This document shows positions 25,304 to 33,852 of a stretch of DNA of 64,000 nucleotides, one piece after another (within the stretch, counting starts at the first letter, position 1; every line of letters begins with the position of its first letter). The stretch spans positions 1 to 64,000 of the forward strand of contig JAFYQK010000025.1 of NCBI GenBank assembly GCA_017547165.1, read 5' to 3'. This DNA comes from Bacteroidaceae bacterium. GTDB lineage: Bacteria > Bacteroidota > Bacteroidia > Bacteroidales > Bacteroidaceae. The notes beneath the pieces are model-generated. The model was not told the origin of the DNA. It did no database searches and saw only the letters and a program-made list of their open reading frames with translations. The position numbers and the translations under genes are program-made.

Positions 25304-28249
25304 TCACCCCATTTCCAGGAACCCCATCAGGAAGGCATCGGGATAGATGAACTTCTTCTCTCCACCCCAGAACTTCACGTACACGAACTTCTCGCCTCGG
25401 TTGAACTTAATCACCTTTCCTTCACCGAACTTCTTGTGAATTACGGTGCTGTCCACCACAAGTGACTCTAATTTCAACTTCAGTTCATCTTCCGACAGTG
25501 CCGGTTTCTGAGATTGTTCTTGCTGAGGCGTGATAGCAGGTACAGCAACTGTTTCTGTGCTCGCCTTGACCTTGCTTTCATATTTGACCTGCTCTTCACG
25601 TACATGTGTTGCCAGACGCTTTTCTCTGGCACTAGATTCCACACGCCTTGTATATGCGGTTTCCGCTTTCCTTGTATATGCGGTATAATCCGCAGGCTTC
25701 ATCGAAGACTGCTGGTTGTAGAACAGTTTCTCATACTCCGTTTTTCGGATAGTAGTATCCCAACCACCCACTTCATCATCGGTATGCTTGTCAAGACCAG
25801 TATATGTAAGGCTGGCATCCTCATAACGCTTGAACTTGAATATGGCATCGTTCATCAGCGGAGCGTTGAACACACCCAGCGAACAAAGCATATTAAAATC
25901 CCCCACATCCAGTCCAGTCACCTTCTTGAACAGACCAGGCTCCAGCTGTGTGATGACATCCTTCAGACACCTTTCTCTGTAATCGGTAAGATACATGAAC
26001 ACAGGTATGCGAGTGGCAAACTTTATCAGCTTCTCCTGAATCTGCTTGCGCTTGCTCTTCATCTCCTTTTCCTCTTCCGAGAGTTCCTTCTTTTGCTTGG
26101 GCGTGGGATTAGGATTTTCTTTCTTTGCCTTCTTCACCGCCTCCGACTTGTTGATGATGGTGGTAAGGTCGTTGTTCAGATTGCGGAATCCCTCTATGTT
26201 CATCAAGGCCTTCATAGCCTCAGGACTTGCAAGCAGGCGTTTCAGCGTCTCGTTGTCCACATTAACCAGCAATGCCGACTCCCACCTCTTGGCAAGCAAT
26301 GTAGCAGAAGTGCCAGCCAAAGCTATATCGAGGATATCCTGTGCATCCACCTCCTTCATGGTGCTACCGTCATAGGCCAACACAGGAAGGAACTTGATAA
26401 ACTCGCCCACCTTTGCTTCAGGGTTACTCTCGTTTATGTCCAATCTGCAACTATAATCCGATATCTGTTTCAGCGCTCTATCTAAGGCAAAGTCAAACAC
26501 ATAGCACTCGTCCTTCATTATAGTTCTTGTGCCTTCTTCGTTCTTTACCTCCCAAGGACTTTGCACACGGAATGCAGCTTGGAAGTATGTCTCCGGGCTC
26601 TTCAGATTACGCAGCATGAAGATACCTGTCCAAGGCTTTACCGTCACACCCGTGGTCAGCTTGCCACAAGTCAGCGTTATGGTCTTTGTTTCCAATGGGT
26701 CGGCCATGCTTGCCTGCACTGGATACAAGGCATCAAGACCTATACCTGCACCTGTTCCTGCACATACCACCACTTTATAGTCATGATAGAACTTATTCTG
26801 CTTCTGCGCTATCAGGTTTGCCATTGCAAAGCACGAAGCCACATTGGGCAGAAACCATAGGGTATGCGACAGTACATTTAACAGACGAGTATCGCTGAAA
26901 GGCATTGGCGGATGCTTGTCCTGACCAAGTTTCAAGTCATCCACACTTGCTGGCAAGTACCCTCCACGGATAAGGTCCAGCCATTTCTGCACCTCGTTCT
27001 CGTATTTGAATCGGGCAAAAGGTCCCTTCCCCTCAGCAGCAAAGAACAGGTTAAGGTCGAACTCGTCAAACTCACCCTGCTTTGCCACCTCCTGTATCTC
27101 ATCGGGCATGCGGTAGGTGAGCATCACCATGCGTGGCAAGGCAAGGTATGGATTGCCGCTCCCCTTCCACTCCGCCTTGGCACGCTGCTCGTCGGAATAG
27201 GTCCAGTTGAATATCTGGTCCTCTATAAACTCACCATTGTTTATAGCACGGAAAGGTGTGCCAGACAAGAACAGGTAATACTGCGTAGCGATAGGCAACC
27301 AAGTCTCATTAATGGCATTGTTGGCCTCGTCCTTTTGGTACTTCTCGGCATCAAAGTCCACGCTGCTCTCCTCATCCTCCTTCTCAAACAGTTCCTTTGC
27401 CCTTTCCCTCCATGCGCCAAAGTGATATTCGTCGAAGATAACCAAGTCCCACTTTGTGTCGTGAATAAACTCATTCTTTGTCTTTATGCCACCACTCTCA
27501 TTTGTGCCCAACAGGTCTTGAAACGAACCAAACACAACTATGGGCCTCGACTTGTCGGCTCTGCGAAACTCCTGGTCTATGTTCAGATTGTTGTTCTTCG
27601 CATCCTTGTTAGAGATGTATTGCCAACCCTCAAAATCCAGATGCGACACCAGGTCCTCTCGCCAAGCCGATTCCACTGCAGGTTTGAAGGTCAGCACCAA
27701 TATGCGCGACAAGCCCATCTTCTTTGCCAGCTGATACGAGGCAAAGGTCTTGCCAAAACGCATCTTTGCATTCCAAAGAAACTTTGGTGTGCGGCCAGGC
27801 TCGTCCTTCAGAGATTTCTCGAAATAGTTCTTTGTCATCTCCACCGCCCTGTACTGCTCTGGGCGCATACCAAAGTCCTGTGTCCTATTGTCAGCATTGG
27901 CCGCACCTGTGCGCAGTGTCAGTATGGCAGACTGAACATCTGCCACCGAGCAACGGAACCACTCGTCGGTCCTGTCCATTGGGTTTAGCCTGCGGCATCC
28001 CTTGCGCTCCAACACCTTGTGCACATCCTTGTCGGTAAAGCACGAGCCATCGCTGCTCATTGCAGAGTCCACCAGCACTATCTCGTAATCCACCTTGCTG
28101 GTGTGCAACTGCTCCTCTATTCGCTCCTTTGCTGTGCGGTCGGTATATCCAACCTTCAGATAACCCTTATGCGACTCTACCCCTATCAGCCTGTAGGCAT
28201 ATATCGTTGGAGTAACGCTTGGCCGTTGAGGGAAAAAGTTATGTTCCAT
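25304..28249 (-). CDS. GIY-YIG nuclease / SF2 helicase fusion, R-M-like effector
   Basis: 981 aa. The N-terminal GIY-YIG-type module (about 15-100) has IYAYRLIGVE, GYLKVGYTDR and a following Arg/Glu helix. A superfamily 2 helicase core follows: Walker A MRFGKT (163-168), DEYH Walker B (273-276), SGTPFR motif III (329-334), and a late motif LTTGVTVKPW with QAAFRVQSPW (about 554-566) in place of the usual QRxGRxxR. There is a Lys-rich coiled region, then a C-terminal beta module (KKFGEGKVIKF, YVKFWGGEKKF). It starts 4 nt after the methylase gene. It is inferred to be the restriction or translocation component; activity on DNA is not shown by sequence alone. Confidence 0.85.
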   Translation of the reverse strand: MEHNFFPQRPSVTPTIYAYRLIGVESHKGYLKVGYTDRTAKERIEEQLHTSKVDYEIVLVDSAMSSDGSCFTDKDVHKVLERKGCRRLNPMDRTDEWFRCSVADVQSAILTLRTGAANADNRTQDFGMRPEQYRAVEMTKNYFEKSLKDEPGRTPKFLWNAKMRFGKTFASYQLAKKMGLSRILVLTFKPAVESAWREDLVSHLDFEGWQYISNKDAKNNNLNIDQEFRRADKSRPIVVFGSFQDLLGTNESGGIKTKNEFIHDTKWDLVIFDEYHFGAWRERAKELFEKEDEESSVDFDAEKYQKDEANNAINETWLPIATQYYLFLSGTPFRAINNGEFIEDQIFNWTYSDEQRAKAEWKGSGNPYLALPRMVMLTYRMPDEIQEVAKQGEFDEFDLNLFFAAEGKGPFARFKYENEVQKWLDLIRGGYLPASVDDLKLGQDKHPPMPFSDTRLLNVLSHTLWFLPNVASCFAMANLIAQKQNKFYHDYKVVVCAGTGAGIGLDALYPVQASMADPLETKTITLTCGKLTTGVTVKPWTGIFMLRNLKSPETYFQAAFRVQSPWEVKNEEGTRTIMKDECYVFDFALDRALKQISDYSCRLDINESNPEAKVGEFIKFLPVLAYDGSTMKEVDAQDILDIALAGTSATLLAKRWESALLVNVDNETLKRLLASPEAMKALMNIEGFRNLNNDLTTIINKSEAVKKAKKENPNPTPKQKKELSEEEKEMKSKRKQIQEKLIKFATRIPVFMYLTDYRERCLKDVITQLEPGLFKKVTGLDVGDFNMLCSLGVFNAPLMNDAIFKFKRYEDASLTYTGLDKHTDDEVGGWDTTIRKTEYEKLFYNQQSSMKPADYTAYTRKAETAYTRRVESSAREKRLATHVREEQVKYESKVKASTETVAVPAITPQQEQSQKPALSEDELKLKLESLVVDSTVIHKKFGEGKVIKFNRGEKFVYVKFWGGEKKFIYPDAFLMGFLEMG

Positions 28250-28253
28250 AGTA

Positions 28254-29843
28254 TTACTCCATTGGTTTAATCATAGATTCTATGAAGGCTATCTCGTCAT
28301 CGGTAAGGCTGTATTTGGCGTAGAGTTCTTCGTCTGTCCAAGGTTTAGAGAAGTCTTGAAGGGGGACGAATTGATAAACACCTCTTGGACCATTTTGTGT
28401 TTTCTTCTTTATGCTGACAAGATATCTAAAAAAACGAGTATTGATGTATGATATGATGTTTTGACATTCTATTTTTGAAAAATTATGTTTAAGTGGGTCG
28501 TAGCCAATAACTAAAAATGTTTGAGAACATACACTATTAGGTTCACCATAAAAAGGTTTTCCTAATACAATATCGTCGTAACCACTTCCACCAGCAGCAG
28601 GTATATATACTTTATGCAAATCTTTTGTTGCACTATTTTTAGGCAGTTGAAGTTTACTAATCCACTTAAAAGTTCTTTCTCTATCTATATTTAAATAATA
28701 TTTAATTGAATATAACTCATCTTAATGGTGTTTATAGTCCTTCCAATTTGATGTTAATAATACACTATTATCAAAAAAATGTTTTGCACTAACCAATCCT
28801 GAAAAATTAATATCTAGATTATTATAATACAATCCCTCAACTTTTTCTATTTTTTCAATAATTGAATATGCTTGTGGGTCCCTAACTACAATACCAGCTT
28901 GTTTAGAGTCAAGATAGTCATTTCTTTCTAATATCTTCTTTTCTTGTGCTTGATGAAAAATATATTTACATTTTCCATTATGTATGGCATCCCATAAGAA
29001 ATAATTAACGCCTCCCTTTATTTCTACTCCAGGGAAACATTCCGAAGCATTTTCAAAATCATGAATTACCTTAAACTTATTAGACTGAAGCATCTTGTCT
29101 ACCCAAGATTCTGGAATTCCCTGTGCTGTTTTAGTCATCCATCTGCTGGGAGTAATCATACAAAGATATCTTGGATTAAGTTTAATAGCAGTTTCCATAA
29201 ATAGGTTATATATAGATTTGGCATTTGAACTATTTCCTCCTTCAATACCAAAGGTCATCTGATACGGAGGATTACCTATAATCACATCGAATTTCATATT
29301 GAAAAGTTTCTTTATGTCTATGTTATGGATAAATTGATATGCATGTGTCTCGAGCTCATCGCCACGGTCGTACTCCGACTTTGAGGCTCCGCAATAGATA
29401 CACTTTCCATTGTTCCAAGTGTGCTTGATGCGATGGAAGATGATGTTGCCTTGTGGTTTGTTATCAGGGAACTGATATGCCGAATACTGACTACTGGGGT
29501 ACTTGCTGCAATACACACTACGACGAGAGAGCAGGCTTGTGAGTTCGGTGATGGCTATGCCAAAGAGCTGCTTGGTGAATATGTGCTCCAAGCGCTTCTC
29601 AAGGTCTGAAATCTGTTGCTCAAGTCCCTTGATTAGTCGTTTTGCTATCTCGCGCAGGAATACACCACTCTTGCAACAAGGGTCGAGAAAGGTGGTGTCG
29701 GGATTCTCGAACAACTCCTGGGGAAGCATATCTATAATCTTGTTTGCCAATTCGGGAGGAGTGAACACCTCATCGTTGCTCAAATTGGCAATACAGGTAA
29801 GAACATCGGGATTGTAGACATTGTGCAATAAACTATTCTCCAT
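28254..29843 (-). pseudogene. Eco57I-like N6-adenine DNA methyltransferase, interrupted by one in-frame stop
   Basis: The reading frame is continuous over 530 codons except for a TAA at 28722-28724 (after SNWKDYKHH). The N-terminal 373 residues hold the target-adenine methylase core: an FTPPELANKIIDML opening, motif I FLDPCCKSGVFL (52-63), a CIYC pair (148-151), catalytic motif IV NPPY (191-194) and YLCMITPSRWM. Past the stop the same frame continues with DELYSIKYYLNIDRERTFKW and the conserved tail VYIPAAGGSG, SVCSQTFLVIGY, VYQFVPLQDFSKPWTDEELY and FIESMIKP. Nothing is shifted, so this is a nonsense change or a base-call error. The first part could still make a truncated enzyme lacking the C-terminal target-recognition end. 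It overlaps the upstream gene by 11 nt. Confidence 0.85.
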
Positions 29844-30516
29844 ACTCTTGTACCTTTTTATAGTGAGTGATGTATCTTCTCAAGAAAACTCCGCCTTCCT
29901 CCTTCTGTTCCTCTGTAAGAGCGGCAAAGAAGGTTCCCTCTTCGTTGTAGATGAGCAGGTCGGCCATGGTATAGTCCGAGCGTTGCATCTGTGTGCTGCC
30001 AATAAGGGTCCATTCGGAAAAGACAATAGGAGCCGATGTGTCCTTGCCATCCTGGTCCACACACATTAGGGTGAGTGCATTGCCATTGACTATGTTGCGT
30101 GAAATGATGAATCTGGCAGACTCTCGTGCCTCGTCAGAAGCATCTGCCTTGCAATGAGCCGTGTACTCCTCGTTCCAAATAGCAAAAAGTCTCTCACGGC
30201 ATGCAAGCACATTGTCGTTCATAATGTCCACTCCATACAGGCTGCCTATGGCCACGATGGCCTGCTTTTCGTAATCACGCGGACTCATGGCATACTTGCG
30301 TCGTAGTTCTCCAAGTTTACGACGCAGTATGACGGCAAGAAAATTGCCATCGCCACAAGCTGGTTCTAAAAAACGTGAATCTGCACGGAGACATTCGTCC
30401 TTGACGAGGTCGCACATGGCATTTACCTCGCGTTCGGCAGTAAATACCTCGCCTCGCTCTGCTACACGCTCACGGGATTTTATCTGACTGGGAGTGTTTT
30501 CTTCCTTAACCGCCAT
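29833..30516 (-). CDS. SAM-dependent methyltransferase-like partner lacking motif IV
   Basis: 227 aa. SRERVAERGEVFTAEREVNAMCDL and motif I FLEPACGDGNFL (49-60), then YGVDIMNDNVLACRERL, are typical of DNA adenine methylases and give the cofactor half. No NPPY/DPPY catalytic motif follows; the later part reads APIVFSEWTLIGSTQMQRSDY. From memory, short proteins of this kind recur beside Eco57I-like methylases and GIY-YIG/helicase proteins, so this is likely its natural form and not a truncation. Probably a specificity or accessory subunit, which is inference. First gene of the three-gene locus. Confidence 0.8.
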   Translation of the reverse strand: MAVKEENTPSQIKSRERVAERGEVFTAEREVNAMCDLVKDECLRADSRFLEPACGDGNFLAVILRRKLGELRRKYAMSPRDYEKQAIVAIGSLYGVDIMNDNVLACRERLFAIWNEEYTAHCKADASDEARESARFIISRNIVNGNALTLMCVDQDGKDTSAPIVFSEWTLIGSTQMQRSDYTMADLLIYNEEGTFFAALTEEQKEEGGVFLRRYITHYKKVQEYGE

Positions 30517-30952
30517 CGTAACCCAACGAAAAATATATGCGGTCTGGGCTACAAACTCCGCGGTTAGAGAATCCTATGCGTTAAGACACAAAAAAAGCGT
30601 GAAGCCCTGCACTGTCGCTCGCTTCACGGTTAGAGGCCTTCGCATTGCCCATCGTAGTCGAAACGAGCAACGCCGAAGCCCCACGCCGATATGTGTATAT
30701 ATGACCATCACAACGCCACACCTTGCACACTGGTGACAACAGGATACACCAATGGCTGTACGGCAAAGTGAGGCATGTATATATATAACATACCCACGAA
30801 GGACATTCACGTTGCTTTGTTTTTGACTACGATTGGAAGTTTGCGAAGTTTCTAACCGTCAAAACCAAAGCGTAGTAAACGCCTTTATATATGTCTTGTC
30901 CCACTGCCCACCCACGTCCATAAAGGGCGCAATCAGCGTGAGACCTTGCAAA

Positions 30953-30984
30953 TTTAGCAAAAAAGTTTAACATACATACCTTTG
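30953..30984 (+). promoter_or_regulatory. Possible plus-strand promoter with no gene behind it
   Basis: TTTA (30953-30956; consensus TTTG) is followed after 20 nt by TACCTTTG (30977-30984, exact TAnnTTTG). No plus-strand ORF follows; transcription would cross the palindrome array and reach the hairpin at 31349-31376. Confidence 0.45.
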
Positions 30985-31049
30985 AGCAGGGGAAAATCAT
31001 TTTACTGAGCAAAAGGGACAGAAACACACTGCTATGTCACACGCCACAC

Positions 31050-31115
31050 ATACCATCCCAAAACGCTATACTATACTTACAGGCGTAAGACTACTATACT
31101 TATGGGCAATGGTAT
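31050..31115. repeat. Nested dyad symmetry
   Basis: Outer arms ATACCAT (31050-31056) and ATGGTAT (31109-31115) share their centre, 31082.5, with an inner palindrome CTTAC-AGGC-GTAAG (31076-31089). The direct repeat ACTATACTTA occurs at 31070 and 31093. Role unknown. Confidence 0.4.
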
Positions 31116-31186
31116 ATCGTGGTTATTTTAGCAAGTGAGTTATGTCTTAATGGGCGGGGTGGTTAACAGATAGTATTGGGGCATGA

Positions 31187-31248
31187 GTTTCCCCATAGGA
31201 GAACTCGAGTTTTCCTATGGGGGAACAGCAGTTCTCCTATAGGGAAAC
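31187..31248. repeat. Array of three 18-bp imperfect palindromes, 22-bp period
   Basis: GTTTCCCCATAGGAGAAC (31187-31204), GTTTTCCTATGGGGGAAC (31209-31226) and GTTCTCCTATAGGGAAAC (31231-31248) are separated by exactly 4 nt (TCGA, AGCA). Each is nearly self-complementary; in RNA the middle one pairs at all nine positions if G-U is allowed. The first unit is close to the reverse complement of the other two. The spacing of two helical turns suits protein binding on one DNA face; serial RNA hairpins are the alternative. Confidence 0.75.
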
Positions 31249-31348
31249 TGCTCGCTTGCCGTGGAGTGTGAATTGTGGCGCTGGATATACCCAATTTATA
31301 CTCGGTAAAGACAAAAATGGGCATACCCTATTGGGGATAAAACAACAA

Positions 31349-31378
31349 AAGTGCGTCCGGACGATGGACGCACCTTTG
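31349..31378. terminator. Terminator downstream of the exported-protein operon
   Basis: GTGCGTCC (31351-31358) pairs with GGACGCAC (31366-31373), flanked by an A-run on one side and CTTT on the other, so it can work in both directions. It lies about 25 nt past the stop of the minus-strand 311-aa gene. Confidence 0.75.
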
Positions 31379-31400
31379 TATAATAATGAGCACTAAAAAA

Positions 31401-32336
31401 CTATCTCAGCCAGGTGAGGTTGGTTGTCTGGGTCTTCTGGTTATTGCCATAGGCAACACCAATTGCACGAATACATTCCAAGCGTTGCTTCTCCAGCGCC
31501 AATGCATCCTTATACTTTTGCCTCATCTCAAAGTCTATATCGCTACGGACCTGCTTCTTCATCTCGGCCAACAAGGCAGAACCCTCTGCATAGACAGACG
31601 ATTCGGGGTCAATCTGTACCAGATAGGACGCTGCTTCGCGGGCGCCTTCTGCATTTTGTGAGGAAGCCCAAGCAGTCTGGGCATATGTAAGAATAATTTT
31701 GTTAAGACGGTCGCGGTTCTTGACATAGATGTCTTCAGCCTTCTGCATGCACTGGTCATACCCCTTAGAGCAAGAGGGAACAGAAAGCAGCAAGGTTATA
31801 GCCTCGTCATATTGCTGGCGGCCAGCAAGGCTGCTTGCCTCCTTTATGATGTTGGCATATTGAGAATCAAAATACTGTATTATCTTGCGCTTGCCGGTCG
31901 TTATGAAGCTTTGTATCTGGCTGTCACCAGGCGCAATACGCTTAAAGGCATCCATATATGCCTTCTGCTCGCTTTTGCCAACACCGGAAACCTGAATATA
32001 ATGTGAGGCATACTTCTGCTGGCTGTTTACATTAGCAAGGAAGAGGGTTATGCCTAGATTATAAACGTGCTGGGCAGGAGGTCCTGGCACAACATGCTTG
32101 TCAATGACATCCACACGCGCCGTCATAATTATTGGAGTGGTTTGCAAATCGGTAAGGATTCCACACTGAGCACCGGCTCTCTCTATAGAATTATACAGAA
32201 AGCGGCTTCCTGCTTCTGGCACATTAGTAAACTCCTCTGACAACACTAAACGAATAGGTATTTCGCACTCCTGTGATTTCACAGGACTAATGACAGCAAG
32301 GAAAAGCGCTGCAATTAAAAATATCTTTTTCATCAT
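31401..32336 (-). CDS. Exported protein of unknown function (311 aa)
   Basis: The signal peptide MMKKIFLIAALFLAVISPVKS suggests a periplasmic or outer-membrane location. The central part contains YNLGITLFLANV and then QVSGVGKSEQKAYMDAFKRI (115-134), a Gly-x-Gly ... Ala-rich helix pattern reminiscent of LPP20/FlgT/CsgG-type envelope proteins. The C-terminal half is helical with TPR-like features (AGRQQYDEAITLLLSVPSC). It is last in a six-gene run starting at 37224. The family likeness is my inference; I cannot name a function. Confidence 0.75.
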   Translation of the reverse strand: MMKKIFLIAALFLAVISPVKSQECEIPIRLVLSEEFTNVPEAGSRFLYNSIERAGAQCGILTDLQTTPIIMTARVDVIDKHVVPGPPAQHVYNLGITLFLANVNSQQKYASHYIQVSGVGKSEQKAYMDAFKRIAPGDSQIQSFITTGKRKIIQYFDSQYANIIKEASSLAGRQQYDEAITLLLSVPSCSKGYDQCMQKAEDIYVKNRDRLNKIILTYAQTAWASSQNAEGAREAASYLVQIDPESSVYAEGSALLAEMKKQVRSDIDFEMRQKYKDALALEKQRLECIRAIGVAYGNNQKTQTTNLTWLR

Positions 32337-32390
32337 TAGAACGTTTTAAAGATTAGTGATTAATCGAGACTTAGGCCTATATGCCTTATT

Positions 32391-33344
32391 CTATTTTTGT
32401 CCCAAGACCAAAACACACTCACCCAAACCACGCATAGACACCTTAGTTGGAATATTATACGGGGCTCCCTTCAGGAAACGGGAAAGTTCGCGAACAAAGC
32501 CATCGGCGTCCTGAGGCATTCCGTTAGCCTTGAACAAGGGAATGTGCACTGGAGTGTACAACACAAAGTTTTCAGACGCATCAGCCTTGTTGAAACGATG
32601 TTCAACCGAATTTTCTGCCATCCAGTTATCAATAATTTCCACCAGTTCATAACCATCAAAATCAGATTCGAGGGTAAGGTCGCTGCCATCATCAAACACC
32701 ATTATCTCAACAGTAATCTTGCGGCCATTCTCTGCCATATCTTCAAAGTGCTGCTGCAAACCATTGCAAAATGCTTCCATATGGTCCTGAACAGCTTCTT
32801 CAAGCAATACGGGAATCTCTGCCGAGAAAGAAGGCAGGCCAGTGCCCTCGCTTGCAGCAATCACCTCGTTTGTGTATGCATCAATTCCCTTTAAGATGAA
32901 GTGAACAGACTTCTTGGGACCTGTTGTCAAAACCTCCCAGTTCAGATCCAGGATAATATCGGCCTTTGCCGTTCTCTTAAGACGGTCCAGAGGACTCTCA
33001 GCAACGTTTGCGCCTGTGCTGCGCGAAGTGAGAAGAGCCCTTTCTGCCGACCTTGCATTGATACCCTTGATAGTCTGCTGAAGGTCCTTCAGAGGAAAGC
33101 CCCTCTCCGCCATCATGGCACTTATCTTTGCTATGGCTCCAGACATATTCATGTCAGTATTCAACGCCTTAGTGTAATCCGAGATAACCTCGGTAACACC
33201 CTGGTTGTCAAAATTCTGAACATAACCGTTCTTATTGCACCAAGCATCACCAGGCACAACCATCAGCGAAGGTTTCTTTGCCTGTGCAAAAGCTTCAGCA
33301 CCGACAAACATTAATACAAGTGCGAATAAAAATATCTTTTTCAT
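32391..33344 (-). CDS. DUF6175 family exported protein
   Basis: 317 aa with signal peptide MKKIFLFALVLMFVGAEAFA. The mature part opens with KKPSLMVVPGDAWCNKNGYV, which I associate with DUF6175. An LDLNWEVLTTGPKKSVHFIL strand pair and a helical region LLEEAVQDHMEAFCNGLQQHF resemble the fold of LpoB/CsgG-like proteins. It lies 54 nt before the 311-aa gene and 18 nt after the 156-aa gene, so it is cotranscribed. Function unknown. Confidence 0.8.
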   Translation of the reverse strand: MKKIFLFALVLMFVGAEAFAQAKKPSLMVVPGDAWCNKNGYVQNFDNQGVTEVISDYTKALNTDMNMSGAIAKISAMMAERGFPLKDLQQTIKGINARSAERALLTSRSTGANVAESPLDRLKRTAKADIILDLNWEVLTTGPKKSVHFILKGIDAYTNEVIAASEGTGLPSFSAEIPVLLEEAVQDHMEAFCNGLQQHFEDMAENGRKITVEIMVFDDGSDLTLESDFDGYELVEIIDNWMAENSVEHRFNKADASENFVLYTPVHIPLFKANGMPQDADGFVRELSRFLKGAPYNIPTKVSMRGLGECVLVLGQK

Positions 33345-33362
33345 AATATTCCTGTTTTTTGT

Positions 33363-33833
33363 TTACTTTATTATACCATCGGCCTTTAGTCGGGTTTTCA
33401 ATTGAGGACGCAAAACCCTTACCGTAACAGTGTATTTGGCTCCAAGCTTGCTTTTAACATAAGACTTTGAACCTTTCTTATAGTCCTCGTTGCTTACATA
33501 CTCCTTGTACGCACCTTTATCGGAAAAGAAAGCATTGAAGTAGTCTTCGTATCTTTCACGTGCATTGACCTCGGTGACCAAAGGAACAGTGTTACACCCA
33601 TCAGCACCCTCACGGATACCACAAAAGACTACAGCCCAAACTGCATTTTTCTTTGCTTGCTCCTTGGCATCAGACTTGTTTTTGCCATAACCTGACACAC
33701 GCAAGGTCTGGCTGCCATCCAGCTCCACACCAAGACAATGTACATCAAATTCCACATCTTGGGCATAACCCTGGGCAAACAAACCCGATATCGGCAAAAA
33801 AACGCCGAGCAACGCTATTAAAATGTTTTTCAT
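33363..33833 (-). CDS. Exported protein with GYGKNKSDA motif (156 aa)
   Basis: Signal peptide MKNILIALLGVFLPISGLFAQ. The core has LRVSGYGKNKSDAKEQAKKNAVWAVVFCG (about 45-72), the Gly-x-Gly then Ala-rich helix pattern of LPP20/FlgT-N-like domains, followed by YFNAFF (98-103) and a final strand TVTVRVLRPQLKTRLKADG. It is a paralogue of the next gene upstream: both have an SDA helix ending in VVF, then F-x-AFF about 42-45 residues later, and similar C-termini (RLKADGIIK versus HLEQAGVIKK). Confidence 0.75.
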   Translation of the reverse strand: MKNILIALLGVFLPISGLFAQGYAQDVEFDVHCLGVELDGSQTLRVSGYGKNKSDAKEQAKKNAVWAVVFCGIREGADGCNTVPLVTEVNARERYEDYFNAFFSDKGAYKEYVSNEDYKKGSKSYVKSKLGAKYTVTVRVLRPQLKTRLKADGIIK

Positions 33834-33852
33834 AATGGTCTAATATTAAGGA

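Larger units (their letters stand above)
30517..31400. other. Long non-coding stretch upstream of the R-M-like locus
   Basis: 884 nt with no convincing gene. It holds a hairpin CGTGAAGC/GCTTCACG (30598-30605 with 30621-30628), CGGTTAGAG repeated at 30561 and 30627, a plus-strand promoter-like pair at 30953-30984, a nested dyad at 31050-31115, three phased palindromes at 31187-31248 and a terminator hairpin at 31349-31376. The minus strand also has TAAATTTG at 30956-30949, a possible -7 box for the R-M-like operon but without a -33 partner. ORFs of 60-80 codons here look random. Confidence 0.6.

Noticed and set aside
26912..27988. 358-codon plus-strand ORF opposite the helicase gene
   Set aside because: Covers the Walker A and B regions of the helicase in reverse; Leu-rich shadow without domain motifs.
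28254..28619. Separate 121-aa gene starting at TTG
   Set aside because: Same frame as the methylase upstream and encodes its conserved C-terminal tail, so it is the part after an in-frame stop, not a gene of its own.
30827..31027. 66-codon minus-strand ORF in the long non-coding stretch
   Set aside because: No ribosome-site, promoter or family evidence; composition not protein-like.
31187..31248. CRISPR array
   Set aside because: Spacers are only 4 nt and units alternate in orientation, and no cas genes are present.
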